47,916 nucleotides of DNA from WLNJ01 sp037131165 (GCA_037131165.1 JBAXRO010000007.1:1-47916); one strand, 5' to 3'. Positions 38,830 through 47,183 are shown, counted from the stretch's first letter. The notes: generated by a model from the sequence alone, not told the origin. Numbers and translations: made by a program.

Positions 38830-38845
38830 CCTACGCCGCACCCGC

Positions 38846-39823
38846 TCACGGCAGCAGCCCGGTCTCCCGGAACCACTCTTCGGTCCGTGTCATGCCCTCG
38901 GTCAGGCCGACGGTCTGGCTCCAACCGAGCAGGTCGCCGGCGAGGCTCGTGTCATAGGGAGCGCTGCGCTCGATGAAGGTGATCGCGGTGCGGGTCAGCG
39001 ACGGGGGCCGCCCGGTCAGCTTCGCTCCCATCTCGATCGCCCACGTCGCCGCGAGCGCCAGCGGCCTCGGCGACGTCGGGACCGCATCCATCCCGAGCAT
39101 CCGCGCGTAATGCCCGAAGAACTCTGCGGCCGTAACCGGCGTCCCGTCGAAACCGGTGAAGGCCCGGCCGGCCGCCGCCGGAGTGTCAAGTGCGCGGATC
39201 ACGAGGTCGACGAGGTCGTCCCCGAAGACCGGGGTCATCACCCCTTCGCCCCGGCCCGGCAGGCGGAAAGTGCCCGCCTTCATGGCTTCGAGCGGGCGGA
39301 TCGACCACGGGACCGATCGGGGGCCGTAGACGTCGCCTGGACGGACGACTGCCGCTCCGCGCCTCAATGCGAGGTCGTCGCTCGCCGCCTTCGTGTCCAC
39401 GTAAGGGACTCCCTGGCGGCGGGTCCAAGCGGAATCGGTCGGAGGTCGGTTGAACTCGTAGCCCCAGGATGCGACCGAGCTGACATGGACGACCGACTTG
39501 GCTCCATGACGGCGGGCCGAGTCGAGCACGTTGCGGGTACCGCGGACGTTCACCTCGATGAAGTCGCGCATCGGCCCGTGGTCGGAGACGATCGCGGCCG
39601 CGTGGATCACGGCGTCGGCGCCCTCGAGGGCCGAGTCGACTGCCTCCGCATCGGTGGTGTCGCAGACGGAGAAAGAGGCACCGACAGCCTCGACCGCGGA
39701 GGCGGATGCCGGGTCGAGGTCGAGTCCTGTCACCCGCGCGCCCTCGGCCGCGAGTCGCTCGCACGTTCCCCTGCCGATGAATCCTGCAGCTCCTGTGACG
39801 ACAACGTTCCGGGTTGTTCCCAT
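38846..39823 (-). CDS. NAD(P)-dependent epimerase/dehydratase (extended SDR)
   Basis: A 325-residue Rossmann-fold SDR. VVVTGAAGFIGRGTCERLA at the N-terminus is the G-x-x-G-x-x-G dinucleotide motif. DLDPASASAVEAV marks the cofactor selectivity loop. VIHAAAIVSDHGPM, HVSSVASWG and YVDTKAASDDLA (catalytic Tyr-x3-Lys) follow, then RPGDVYGPRSVP. Similar proteins act on nucleotide sugars, sterols or 3-beta-hydroxy substrates; the exact substrate is open. ATG at 39823; minus-strand CATACT ends 6 nt upstream. Divergent from the PAP2-type gene with 35 bp between the starts. Confidence 0.88.
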   Translation of the reverse strand: MGTTRNVVVTGAAGFIGRGTCERLAAEGARVTGLDLDPASASAVEAVGASFSVCDTTDAEAVDSALEGADAVIHAAAIVSDHGPMRDFIEVNVRGTRNVLDSARRHGAKSVVHVSSVASWGYEFNRPPTDSAWTRRQGVPYVDTKAASDDLALRRGAAVVRPGDVYGPRSVPWSIRPLEAMKAGTFRLPGRGEGVMTPVFGDDLVDLVIRALDTPAAAGRAFTGFDGTPVTAAEFFGHYARMLGMDAVPTSPRPLALAATWAIEMGAKLTGRPPSLTRTAITFIERSAPYDTSLAGDLLGWSQTVGLTEGMTRTEEWFRETGLLP

Positions 39824-39858
39824 CGATCAAGTATGACCGCACCGGTAGGCTCGGACCG
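39824..39858. promoter_or_regulatory. divergent promoter region, epimerase and PAP2-type genes
   Basis: Leftward CATACT (39835 to 39830), 6 nt before the ATG at 39823. Rightward TAGGCT (39846-39851), 7 nt before the GTG at 39859. No Shine-Dalgarno on either side. Confidence 0.4.
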
Positions 39859-40803
39859 GTGACCGGAGGGAGGCTTCTGAGGACGGTTGCGCTTGGCGCG
39901 GTTGCCGCTGGCGTCGCGGCGCCCCTTCTCCGCCGCCGACTCCGGCTGCATCCGGCGGTCACGATCGCAACCGCAGCAGCCGCACCTGCCGGTCTCGCGG
40001 TCGCCTTCCCGCGCTCGCGAAAGCGGGATGTCGGCGTCTGCCTGCTGCAGATGTGGGCTTACGTCGCCGCCTACGAGATGCCCAACGACGACCCCGAGGC
40101 ACTCGAGCGAAGAGTCCACATCGACTACCCGGTGACGATCGACCGCGCTCTCGGCTTGGGTGTGCCGCCGACCCTTCGCCTGCAGCGGTTGTTCGCCCAC
40201 CCCGGGGAGATCCAAGGCTACGAGAAGGTCCTCGTCTGGGCTCACTGGATCTGGTTCACGGTGCCCCACTCGGCCGCCCTTTACGTGTTGCTGCGCGACC
40301 GGGACCGCTTCCCCCGGGCGGCGGTCATGACTTACGCGGTGTTCGATATCGGGGCGGCGATCTATTGGCTTCTGCCGACGGCCCCGCCCTGGTTCGCAGC
40401 CGAGCGCGGACGGATGGAAGACGGCGAGACACCCCGGACGCGGCGGATGATGGTCGAGTACGGGTCGCAGTTCTGGCGCGACCACTGGGGACCGCTCTAC
40501 TCGTCGCTGGCCGGCAATCCGGTCGCTGCGATGCCCTCGCTGCACTTTGCCACCTCGGTGATGGCGGCCCGCGTCCTCAGCGATTCGAACAGGGTTGCCG
40601 GGACCGTCGCCTGGGCCTACGCCGGGACGCTCGGGGTGGCACTCGTCTACCTCGGCGAGCACTACGCAGTCGACCTGATCGCCGGCGCCGCGCTCGCCGA
40701 ATCGGTGCGGGCCGCGACAGGCCCGCTCAGTCGCCCGGTCGCCGCGATCGGGCGGGCCTTCTCGACACTTGAAGCCAAGGCTGCGGGGGAGCGGCGGGCG
40801 TGA
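39859..40803 (+). CDS. PAP2-type membrane phosphatase/inositol phosphotransferase-like protein
   Basis: A 314-residue polytopic protein of the PAP2_3 (AUR1-like) kind, likely handling lipid phosphates or transferring a phospho-headgroup at the membrane. The catalytic residues are in the C-terminal half: PVAAMPSLHFATSVMAARVL (motif with the His), and VYLGEHYAVDLIAGAALAES (last His and Asp). RHWGPLY-like RDHWGPLYSS comes before. About six helices; the N-terminus is an Arg-rich short segment. GTG at 39859. Its stop overlaps the next gene (GTGA), so it forms an operon with the UPF0104 protein and trxB. Compared with soluble acid phosphatases it has the membrane layout. Confidence 0.8.
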   Translation: MTGGRLLRTVALGAVAAGVAAPLLRRRLRLHPAVTIATAAAAPAGLAVAFPRSRKRDVGVCLLQMWAYVAAYEMPNDDPEALERRVHIDYPVTIDRALGLGVPPTLRLQRLFAHPGEIQGYEKVLVWAHWIWFTVPHSAALYVLLRDRDRFPRAAVMTYAVFDIGAAIYWLLPTAPPWFAAERGRMEDGETPRTRRMMVEYGSQFWRDHWGPLYSSLAGNPVAAMPSLHFATSVMAARVLSDSNRVAGTVAWAYAGTLGVALVYLGEHYAVDLIAGAALAESVRAATGPLSRPVAAIGRAFSTLEAKAAGERRA

Positions 40804-42020
40804 GCGGCGAGGCCGATCGCGAGGTCAAGGTGGGCGCGGCCGGCCCCGGCGCGGGAGCCGGGAGCCGCGACGGATCCGAGCCGGAGCTCGACGGCCAGCT
40901 CTCGCTCGGCGTCGCAAAGGAGGAGTTCGAGGAGGACCTCGGGTTCGCTGAGCGTGAACCGCCGAAGATCGAGCTGACGCGCAAGAAGGTCCTCGGAGTG
41001 GTGATTTTCATCGCCTCGTCGCTGGCCTTCATGTACGTGATCCTCCCGAGGATCGGCGGCCTCGACGAGACGTGGGCCCGCCTGGGCGAGGGCGACGGGT
41101 CGTGGCTGCTGGCCGCCGCCGGCTTCGAAGTCCTCTCCTACGGGGGCTACGTCGTGCTGATGAAGGTGGTGTTCCCATCCAACCGCGGCCGATTCGGCTG
41201 GGGGACCGCGTACTTGGTGACGATGGCCGGGGTTGCCGCGACAAGGCTGTTCGCCACAGCGGGGATCGGCGGGGTCGCCCTGACCGCATGGGCTGTCCGC
41301 CGGACGGGATTGAGGCGCAAGTTCGTGGCCCTCCGGCTGACGGCCTTCATGGTCTCGCTCTACTCCGTGTTCATGGTCTCGGTGGTGGTCGTCGGGGTCG
41401 GGCTGAGGACCGGCCTGTTCACCGGGCCCGCTCCGTTCGCCGTCACGGTCGTGCCGGCCGTGCTGGCCGGCGCTGTGATCGTCGTCGCTCTCCTGTTCGC
41501 ACTCGTGCCGGCCGACAGCGAGAGGCGGCTGCGGGAATGGGCCAACGGCAGGGGCGAGGTGGCGGCAGTCGCCGGGCGGATGGCCGCCCTGCCCTCCGCG
41601 CTCGCGGGCGGAACCCGCATGGCACTGCGTCTCGTCAAGGAGCGTCACCCGGGGATGCTCGGGGCGGTCGCCTGGTGGTACTTCGACATCGCCGTTCTCT
41701 ACGCGTGCTTGCGGGCTTTCGGTGCCGATGCCTCGTTCGCAATCGTGGTGATGTCCTACTTCGTCGGCCAACTCGGGAACCTGCTGCCGCTGCCAGGCGG
41801 TATCGGAGGGGTCGAGGGAGCGATGGTCGGCGCTCTCGTCGCGTTCAAGGTCGATGCGGGCCTCGCCCTTGTCGCCGTCCTCTCTTACAGGGCGTTCGCG
41901 TTTTGGCTGCCGACGATCCCCGGGGCTATCGCCTTCATCCAGCTTCGCCGCCGGGTAGCAGCTTGGTCCGAGGAAGACTCGGCCGCGGCCAGGGCGGCCA
42001 GGGGTACAATCCCCGCATGA
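40800..42020 (+). CDS. UPF0104/lysylphosphatidylglycerol synthase transmembrane-region family protein
   Basis: A 406-residue membrane protein with ~60 charged, probably disordered N-terminal residues and then about eight helices. The family signature PLPGGIGGVEGAMVGAL is present near residue 325, along with VAATRLFATAGIGGVALTAW earlier. Members resemble the membrane half of MprF/AglD and transport or flip lipids, but function is unproven for this branch and no aminoacyl-transferase domain is present. It is sandwiched between a lipid-phosphate-type enzyme and trxB, with overlaps at both ends (GTGA, ATGA). A lipid role is inferred. Confidence 0.85.
   Translation: MSGEADREVKVGAAGPGAGAGSRDGSEPELDGQLSLGVAKEEFEEDLGFAEREPPKIELTRKKVLGVVIFIASSLAFMYVILPRIGGLDETWARLGEGDGSWLLAAAGFEVLSYGGYVVLMKVVFPSNRGRFGWGTAYLVTMAGVAATRLFATAGIGGVALTAWAVRRTGLRRKFVALRLTAFMVSLYSVFMVSVVVVGVGLRTGLFTGPAPFAVTVVPAVLAGAVIVVALLFALVPADSERRLREWANGRGEVAAVAGRMAALPSALAGGTRMALRLVKERHPGMLGAVAWWYFDIAVLYACLRAFGADASFAIVVMSYFVGQLGNLLPLPGGIGGVEGAMVGALVAFKVDAGLALVAVLSYRAFAFWLPTIPGAIAFIQLRRRVAAWSEEDSAAARAARGTIPA
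42005..42016 (+). promoter_or_regulatory. -10 element inside the end of the UPF0104 gene, before trxB
   Basis: TACAAT (42005-42010) then 6 nt, then the trxB ATG at 42017. It could give trxB its own leaderless transcript in addition to readthrough. Confidence 0.4.
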
Positions 42021-43000
42021 GCAGCGATCGGCTCGAGAACGTCGTAATCGTCGGGAGTGGCCCGGCCGGCTACACGGCTGCCCTCTACACGGCACGGGCC
42101 GACCTCGAGCCGCTCGTGATCGAGGGTTTCGCCTGGGGCGGACTGCTCCAACAGACGACCGAGGTCGAGAACTTCCCCGGCTACCCGGACGGCGTCATGG
42201 GTCCCGAGATGATGCAGCAGCTGCGCGATCAGGCGGAGCGATTCGGCACTCGGCTGGTGACGGACGATGCGACTGCGATCCGCCTCAGCGAAGAGGTCGG
42301 CGGAATCCACGAGGTCGAGGTCGGCGGCGAGACGATTCGCACCCGCACCGTGATCCTCGCGATGGGAGCCGAGCACCGGAAGCTGGGAGTGTCCGGAGAG
42401 GATGAGCTCGGTGGTCGGGGCGTCTCCTACTGCGCAACCTGCGACGCGGCGTTCTTCCGCGACGTGCCGACTGTGATCGTCGGAGGTGGCGACTCAGCGA
42501 TGGAGGAGGCGATCTTCCTCGCCAAGTTCGCCTCGAAGGTCGTGATCGTCCACAGGCGCGACGAGTTCCGCGCCTCGAAGATCATGCTCGACAGGGCTCG
42601 CGAGACGGCGAACATCGAGTTCAAGACGCCCTACGCGGTCGAGGCGTTCGTCGCTGGGGAGAGCGGATCGCTCGCGACCCTGGCCCTCCGACACACCGAG
42701 ACCGGGGCCGAGGAGACGCTGGAGACCGCCGGTGCGTTCATCGCGATCGGCCACGTCCCGACCAGCAGCCTCGTCGAAGGCCAGATCGATCTCAACGGCG
42801 ACGGGTACGTCGAGGTGGACGGGCGCTCGACGAGGACCAACCGGCCCGGCGTCTTCGGCGCAGGCGACCTCGTCGACCACACCTACCGCCAAGCGATCAC
42901 AGCGGCGGCCTCCGGGTGCCAAGCCGCGCTTGATGCCGAGTGGTACCTGCGCGATACGCCGTTGGCTGCCTCCGCGGCTGCCGGCGAAGCCGCGTCCTGA
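42017..43000 (+). CDS. trxB: thioredoxin reductase
   Basis: NADPH-dependent flavoenzyme reducing thioredoxin, 327 residues. The FAD motif is VVIVGSGPAGYTAALYTAR near residue 9. EGFAWGGLLQQTTEVENFPG is the family signature. The redox-active disulphide is CATC at 139-142 (VSYCATCDAAFF). The NADPH loop is VIVGGGDSAMEEAIFLAKF, followed by HRRDEFRA. The closing FAD motif is GVFGAGDLVDHTYRQAITAA. The start ATG overlaps the upstream stop (ATGA). A longer open frame starting at 41072 overlaps the UPF0104 gene and is rejected. The C-terminal ~15 residues are an Ala-rich tail. No thioredoxin gene follows. Confidence 0.95.
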   Translation: MSSDRLENVVIVGSGPAGYTAALYTARADLEPLVIEGFAWGGLLQQTTEVENFPGYPDGVMGPEMMQQLRDQAERFGTRLVTDDATAIRLSEEVGGIHEVEVGGETIRTRTVILAMGAEHRKLGVSGEDELGGRGVSYCATCDAAFFRDVPTVIVGGGDSAMEEAIFLAKFASKVVIVHRRDEFRASKIMLDRARETANIEFKTPYAVEAFVAGESGSLATLALRHTETGAEETLETAGAFIAIGHVPTSSLVEGQIDLNGDGYVEVDGRSTRTNRPGVFGAGDLVDHTYRQAITAAASGCQAALDAEWYLRDTPLAASAAAGEAAS

Positions 43001-43067
43001 AAGCTGGTTGCCCGTCGATCACTCCGGGTGGTGCACCCAGACCGGCGTGGTCGGGTAGGGGTCGTGG

Positions 43068-43080
43068 CAGTATCGGGAGG
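43068..43080 (+). promoter_or_regulatory. -10 element of the secreted repeat gene
   Basis: CAGTAT (43068-43073), 7 nt (CGGGAGG), then GTG at 43081. The GGGAGG abuts the start and cannot act as a normally spaced Shine-Dalgarno. Confidence 0.35.
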
Positions 43081-44520
43081 GTGACGATCAACGGGAACGT
43101 GGTTCAGGCGGCGTTGGCCGCTTCGGTGTGGGGCGTGGCGGTGCCGGCCGCCGCCGCTGCGGCCGGTCCTGAATCCACCATTCCGCTGACCAGGCCAGGC
43201 GTCTCGGCTCTGAGCCATTCGGTCGGTTTCGCTGCCAACGGCACAAAGACCGTCGTCTGGGCGCAGATCGGCGGGACGCCGCCGTACCCCGCCGAGGGCC
43301 AGAGTGTCCAGGTCGCGAGGATCTCGAAGCGTTCGAAGTTGGTCTGGCAGGGGCGGGGCAGCAAGCGCAAGCGCGTCAGGGTGACGTCGAACGTCGTGAC
43401 GGGCGTCCCGTTCCCGGCTGCGAGCGGCAAGACGGTCCGCGAGGTCGCCTCCGCGACCACGCCTGCGGGAGTGACGCTCGTCGCATGGATCGAGCGCGAG
43501 TCCGCAACCGGCAAGACATCCGTCCTCGGGAGCCTCGTTAACCCGGGCAACCGCAAGGGGCGGACGTTCAGGATTGCTCCCAACGGCACTGTCGCTGCGA
43601 GCCTGAGGGTCGGCGCCTCACCGTCGGGCGCGGCTTGGGTCGTCTGGCGAACCAACGACGGCAGCAACTCGTGGCTCGAGGGCGCGAGGGTCAGTCCCTC
43701 GGGTGCGGTCTCGGCAACCAAGGCGCTGAGCGACACGAACCGCTCGGTGTTCGAGCCGGGCCTCGCAGTTCGATCAGACGGCTCTGCGCAGCTCGTCTGG
43801 AGGGACTCGACCGGGGTCCTGCCGGCCGTCCGATCGGTGAGTGTTTCGGCGAGGGGGACTGTCGGCTCCACAGTGGTGCTCAACGACGCTTCGCGACCGG
43901 TGATCTCGGGGCCGGCGATCGCATTGGCGGGCCGCGGCACGACCGCGGTGGCGTGGGCCGAATGGACCGGCTCCTCGTCAGTGCTGAGGGTTGCCCGCCT
44001 CGCTGCCTCCGGACGCAGGGGCTCGACCGTGAACGTGACCGGCGACGGTGAGCCCTCGTACCCGTCAATCGGTGTCGACTCCGGAAACACGGCCACGGTC
44101 GCCTGGCGGGCGCTGAAGAAGCTGCCGAAGGACGGGCCCGAGGTCGAGCGGGTGCGGACGATGAGGCTCGGCCCCCGCGGAACGAAGGGAGCTATCGTCG
44201 AGGTCGGACCCTCGAGTGGGGAGACGCTCGGTTCGGACTCGACGCCCCCTGCGCTCATCGTGTCGGCGAACGGGGTCTCGACCCTGGCGTGGTCGGTGGT
44301 CAAGCCCGGGGATGTGCCGAACATCGTCTACCTGCGGGCGGTGAAGCTCAGGGCGAACGGGAGGATCGCGGCCGCCGCGAACCTCGTCCCGGCCCGCAAC
44401 CCAGATCTCAGCCACCTGCCGTCGATTGGTGCCGGCAGCAACGGAACGGCAGCGGTCGCCTACCTGCAGCGCGACATCACCGGCAATCCCTGGGCACTGA
44501 AGTTCGTCGCCTGGCCCTGA
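43081..44520 (+). CDS. secreted propeller-like repeat protein, unknown function
   Basis: A 479-residue exported protein. Residues ~1-28 look like a Sec signal (NVVQAALAASVWGVAVPAAAAAAG). The mature part has about six ~60-70-residue repeats of the form VAWxE...VLxxARLxxSGxxG with strands such as GAAWVVWRTNDGSNSWLEGARVSPSG, AVAWAEWTGSSSVLRVARLA and TVAWRALKK, i.e. blades of a beta-propeller-like domain. No enzyme motif, membrane anchor or cysteine pair. It differs in sequence from the propeller protein at 7305. GTG at 43081 is chosen because the signal follows directly; the long open frame upstream overlaps trxB. Confidence 0.7.
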   Translation: MTINGNVVQAALAASVWGVAVPAAAAAAGPESTIPLTRPGVSALSHSVGFAANGTKTVVWAQIGGTPPYPAEGQSVQVARISKRSKLVWQGRGSKRKRVRVTSNVVTGVPFPAASGKTVREVASATTPAGVTLVAWIERESATGKTSVLGSLVNPGNRKGRTFRIAPNGTVAASLRVGASPSGAAWVVWRTNDGSNSWLEGARVSPSGAVSATKALSDTNRSVFEPGLAVRSDGSAQLVWRDSTGVLPAVRSVSVSARGTVGSTVVLNDASRPVISGPAIALAGRGTTAVAWAEWTGSSSVLRVARLAASGRRGSTVNVTGDGEPSYPSIGVDSGNTATVAWRALKKLPKDGPEVERVRTMRLGPRGTKGAIVEVGPSSGETLGSDSTPPALIVSANGVSTLAWSVVKPGDVPNIVYLRAVKLRANGRIAAAANLVPARNPDLSHLPSIGAGSNGTAAVAYLQRDITGNPWALKFVAWP

Positions 44521-44569
44521 TCTGCCCACGGCCGCGCGCCAAGTGGGCCGACGCCGGCGGTTCAACCTC

Positions 44570-44581
44570 TAACCTCGAGCC
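44570..44581 (+). promoter_or_regulatory. -10 element of the DUF305 gene
   Basis: TAACCT (44570-44575), 6 nt, then GTG at 44582. No Shine-Dalgarno; leaderless predicted. Confidence 0.4.
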
Positions 44582-45172
44582 GTGGTTGGACGATCCCTCC
44601 AGTCGAGGTTGAGCCTGAGCTTTCCCGTCGTGGCTCTGGCGGCCGCAGCCCTGTCGCTCCCGGCATGCGGTGGCCATGACATGGCTCACTCGACCTCGGG
44701 CAAGGGCAATGCCGAGGACTCGATGTTCGTCACCGCGATGGTGCCCCACCATGAGGGGGCTGTCGAGATGGCCAAGCTCGCCGAAACTCGCGCGAAGCGC
44801 CCTGAGGTCAAGGCGTTTGCCGCCACGATCCTTTCCAGCCAAGCGGCCGAGATTGCCCGAATGAAGGAGATGAAGAAGGGGATGGGCGACGCGAGCCACC
44901 ACGGCGACGGCCGTTCATCCAGCGCGATGAGCGATCACGAGATGGGGATGGATGGCGACATGGGCAAGCTCGCCAAGTCCCGCCAGTTCGACAGGGACTT
45001 CCTCGAAATGATGATTCCCCACCACGAGGGGGCGGTCAAGATGTCCAGGAAGGCGATCGACGGGGGAATTGACCCCGAGGTCAAGCAGCTCGCCCGCTCG
45101 ATCGTCAAGTCGCAGCAGGCCGAGATCGACCAGATGAAGCGCTGGCTCAAGGACTGGTACGGACAGGCCTGA
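44582..45172 (+). CDS. DUF305 lipoprotein, His/Met-rich
   Basis: A 196-residue secreted lipoprotein. The signal has lipobox LPAC (Cys at about 29). Two DUF305 repeats carry MVPHHEGAVEMAKLAE (near residue 55) and MIPHHEGAVKMSRKAI (near 148), each with a helical hairpin (EVKAFAATILSSQAAEIARM and EVKQLARSIVKSQQAEIDQM). The linker is rich in His, Met and Asp (GDASHHGDG, SDHEMGMDGDMG). DUF305 is a ferritin-like/four-helix module often next to copper genes, so metal (copper) binding is plausible but not proven here. Convergent with the acyl-CoA dehydrogenase gene, 26 bp between the stops. Confidence 0.85.
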   Translation: MVGRSLQSRLSLSFPVVALAAAALSLPACGGHDMAHSTSGKGNAEDSMFVTAMVPHHEGAVEMAKLAETRAKRPEVKAFAATILSSQAAEIARMKEMKKGMGDASHHGDGRSSSAMSDHEMGMDGDMGKLAKSRQFDRDFLEMMIPHHEGAVKMSRKAIDGGIDPEVKQLARSIVKSQQAEIDQMKRWLKDWYGQA

Positions 45173-45198
45173 GCCGTTGCCTGCGCTGCCGGGAGGCG

Positions 45199-46368
45199 TC
45201 AGCCGGCCGAAGGGGGAACAAGCGCGTTGATCCCGGTCAGGTCGCGGCCGATGATCAACTGCTGGATCTGCGACGTTCCCTCGTAGAGCGTGGTGACCCG
45301 GACGTCGCGCAGGTAGCGCTCGACCGGGTGGTCGTCGACGTAGCCCGACCCGCCGTGGACTTGGATCGCAGTGTTGGCGCACCGCACGGCGGCCTCGGTT
45401 GCGTACCACTTCGCGATCGAGGTCTCGATCGTCGAGGGGCGGCCCTTGTCCTTGGTGTGGCCGGCCCGCAGCACCAGCAGGCGAGCCGCGTCGGTCGAGA
45501 CCTTGATCTCGGCGAGCATCGCCTGGACGAGTTGGAAGGAGGCGATCGGCTTCCCGAACTGCTCCCGCTCCTTCGAGTACTCGACGGACGCCTCGAGCGA
45601 GCCCTGGCAGATCCCCACGCAGCCGGCGGCGACGCTGTACCTGCCCGAGTCGAGTGCGGTCATCGCGATCTTGAACCCGTCGCCGACCTGCCCCATCAGG
45701 GCTTCGTCGGGCACCTCCACCGAGTCGAACGCGAGCGAGGCCGTGTCGGAGCCGCGCAGGCCCATCTTGTGGTGGATTGCTTGACTCGAGAACCCCGGAG
45801 TGTCGGTCTCGACGAGGAAACAGGCAAGTCCTCGGTGCCCCAGTGAAGGGTCGGTCTGGGCGAAGACCATCGCCAACTTCGCGTGGTTGCCCATCGAGAT
45901 CCACATCTTCGCCCCGGTGATCGACCAGCCGCCGTCGACCTTCGTCGCCCGTGTCTTCTGATTGGCCGCGTCGGATCCTGTGTCCGGCTCGGTCAGGCCG
46001 AAGCATCCGAGCCACTCTCCCGAGCAGAGCAGCGGCAGGTACTTGGCCTTCTGTGCCTCGGTTCCCCAACGGAGGATCGCTGAGCAGACCAGCGATGTCT
46101 GGACGGAGATCACGGTCCGCATCGCGGAGCAGCCCCTGCCGACCTCCTCGGTCACCAGTGCGAACGTGACGTAATCGAGGCCGGCGCCGCCGTACTCCTT
46201 CGGCACGATCGCGCCGAGGTAGCCCTGCTTGGCAATCAGGACGACCAGCTCGAGCTCGAATTGCTCGTGGCGGTCGTTCTCGCGGGCGCGGTCGACGACT
46301 TCCGCGTCGGTGAACTCGCGAACCGTCGCGCGGATCAGTTCCTGTTCAGCTGTGAGGTCGAAGTCCAC
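45199..46368 (-). CDS. acyl-CoA dehydrogenase
   Basis: FAD enzyme introducing the alpha-beta double bond in acyl-CoA, 389 residues. The layout is canonical: N-terminal helices (DFDLTAEQELIRATVREF), FAD contacts CFGLTEPDTGSDAANQKTRA and WSITGAKMWISMGNHA in the middle domain, and YSKEREQFGKPIASFQLVQAML with the FAD-binding Arg/Gln. QVHGGSGYVDDHPVERYLRD follows, and the catalytic Glu in LYEGTSQIQQLIIGR. It is similar to short/medium-chain or glutaryl-type dehydrogenases; chain length is not determined. GTG at 46368; GGAAGG lies at a usable distance upstream, so this one has a leader. Divergent from the 80-residue membrane protein gene. Confidence 0.93.
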   Translation of the reverse strand: MDFDLTAEQELIRATVREFTDAEVVDRARENDRHEQFELELVVLIAKQGYLGAIVPKEYGGAGLDYVTFALVTEEVGRGCSAMRTVISVQTSLVCSAILRWGTEAQKAKYLPLLCSGEWLGCFGLTEPDTGSDAANQKTRATKVDGGWSITGAKMWISMGNHAKLAMVFAQTDPSLGHRGLACFLVETDTPGFSSQAIHHKMGLRGSDTASLAFDSVEVPDEALMGQVGDGFKIAMTALDSGRYSVAAGCVGICQGSLEASVEYSKEREQFGKPIASFQLVQAMLAEIKVSTDAARLLVLRAGHTKDKGRPSTIETSIAKWYATEAAVRCANTAIQVHGGSGYVDDHPVERYLRDVRVTTLYEGTSQIQQLIIGRDLTGINALVPPSAG

Positions 46369-46418
46369 TATTCCCGCCTTCCGTCGGTCTGACCAGCCGA
46401 GGGTATCCGCAGCGGGGG

Positions 46419-46430
46419 TAGGGTGGTCCC
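46419..46430 (+). promoter_or_regulatory. -10 element of the 80-residue membrane protein gene
   Basis: TAGGGT (46419-46424), 6 nt, then GTG at 46431. No Shine-Dalgarno. Confidence 0.38.
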
Positions 46431-46673
46431 GTGGACGGCTTCACACTCCTGATCTTCGGCGGCGTCGGGGCGATCCTGCTTGTGCTCTGGATCGTCGGCA
46501 AGGCAGCCCCGGGCAACGGGTCGGAGCAGCTTGGGTTGAACGCGCGCGAGATCGAAGAACGCCGGATCATGCTCGAGCTCGAAGACGATGAACAGGTGCG
46601 CGAGGCGCTCGAGTCGATCCGCTCTCGCCGGGCCGCCCGCGAGTCGGGCAAGCCGCTGCCGGAGACGGACTGA
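46431..46673 (+). CDS. small single-helix membrane protein with charged tail
   Basis: An 80-residue protein. The N-terminal helix LLIFGGVGAILLVLWIVG at about 5-22 is followed by a highly charged, mostly acidic helix with a likely coiled-coil pattern (REIEERRIMLELEDDEQVREALESIR, broken by no prolines), ending RSRRAARESGKPLPETD. No known family. It is followed 6 nt later by the NAD-binding protein gene, so the two are probably cotranscribed. Confidence 0.65.
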   Translation: MDGFTLLIFGGVGAILLVLWIVGKAAPGNGSEQLGLNAREIEERRIMLELEDDEQVREALESIRSRRAARESGKPLPETD

Positions 46674-46679
46674 GCCGCG

Positions 46680-47183
46680 ATGGCGAGGGTCCTGATCGTC
46701 GGCTGTGGATGCCGCGGAGTCGAGCTGGCCAAGGCCCTGCGTGCCGACGGCCACGCAGTCAGGGGGACGACTCGCCACGAGGAGCGCCGGGCCGAACTGG
46801 AGGCAGCCGGCATCGAGCCGTGGATCGGCGACCCGGACAGGATCGCCAGCATCCACTACTCGATGGAGAACGCCACGATCCTGATCTGGGCTCTCGCGTC
46901 GGCCACGGGCGATGACACGGAAAGGGTCGCGGCCCTCCACGGCACAAGGCTCCAGATGATGCTCGAGCGGACGATCGATAGCACCGTCAGGGGAGTCCTC
47001 TACGAGGTGGCCGGGAGCCTGCCCGACGAGGTGCTCGCGGGCGGCATGTCCGAGGTTGAGCGCGCCTGCCGCAAGAACGAGATTCCGTGGGCGGCGCTCA
47101 AAGCCGATCCGGCGAATTGGGCCGACTGGGTCGGGAGCGCAAAGGCCGGAGTGGACGACCTGCTGACCCGAGAGCGTGGCTGA
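46680..47183 (+). CDS. NAD(P)-binding Rossmann-fold protein, unknown
   Basis: A 167-residue protein starting MARVLIVGCGCRGVELAKAL, a G-x-G-x-x-G-like nucleotide loop. VRGTTRHEERRAELEAAGIEPWIGD follows, as in NAD-dependent epimerase-like or SDR proteins. It is much shorter than a full SDR and lacks the Tyr-x3-Lys, so probably a nucleotide-binding regulator or a degenerate enzyme. Ends DDLLTRERG. ATG at 46680, 6 nt after the previous stop; overlaps the next start by 8 nt. Confidence 0.68.
   Translation: MARVLIVGCGCRGVELAKALRADGHAVRGTTRHEERRAELEAAGIEPWIGDPDRIASIHYSMENATILIWALASATGDDTERVAALHGTRLQMMLERTIDSTVRGVLYEVAGSLPDEVLAGGMSEVERACRKNEIPWAALKADPANWADWVGSAKAGVDDLLTRERG

Noticed and set aside
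41072..42016. Long N-terminal extension of trxB
   Set aside because: It overlaps the UPF0104 gene in another frame and is Arg/Gly-rich. TrxB normally begins at the FAD motif shortly after 42017.
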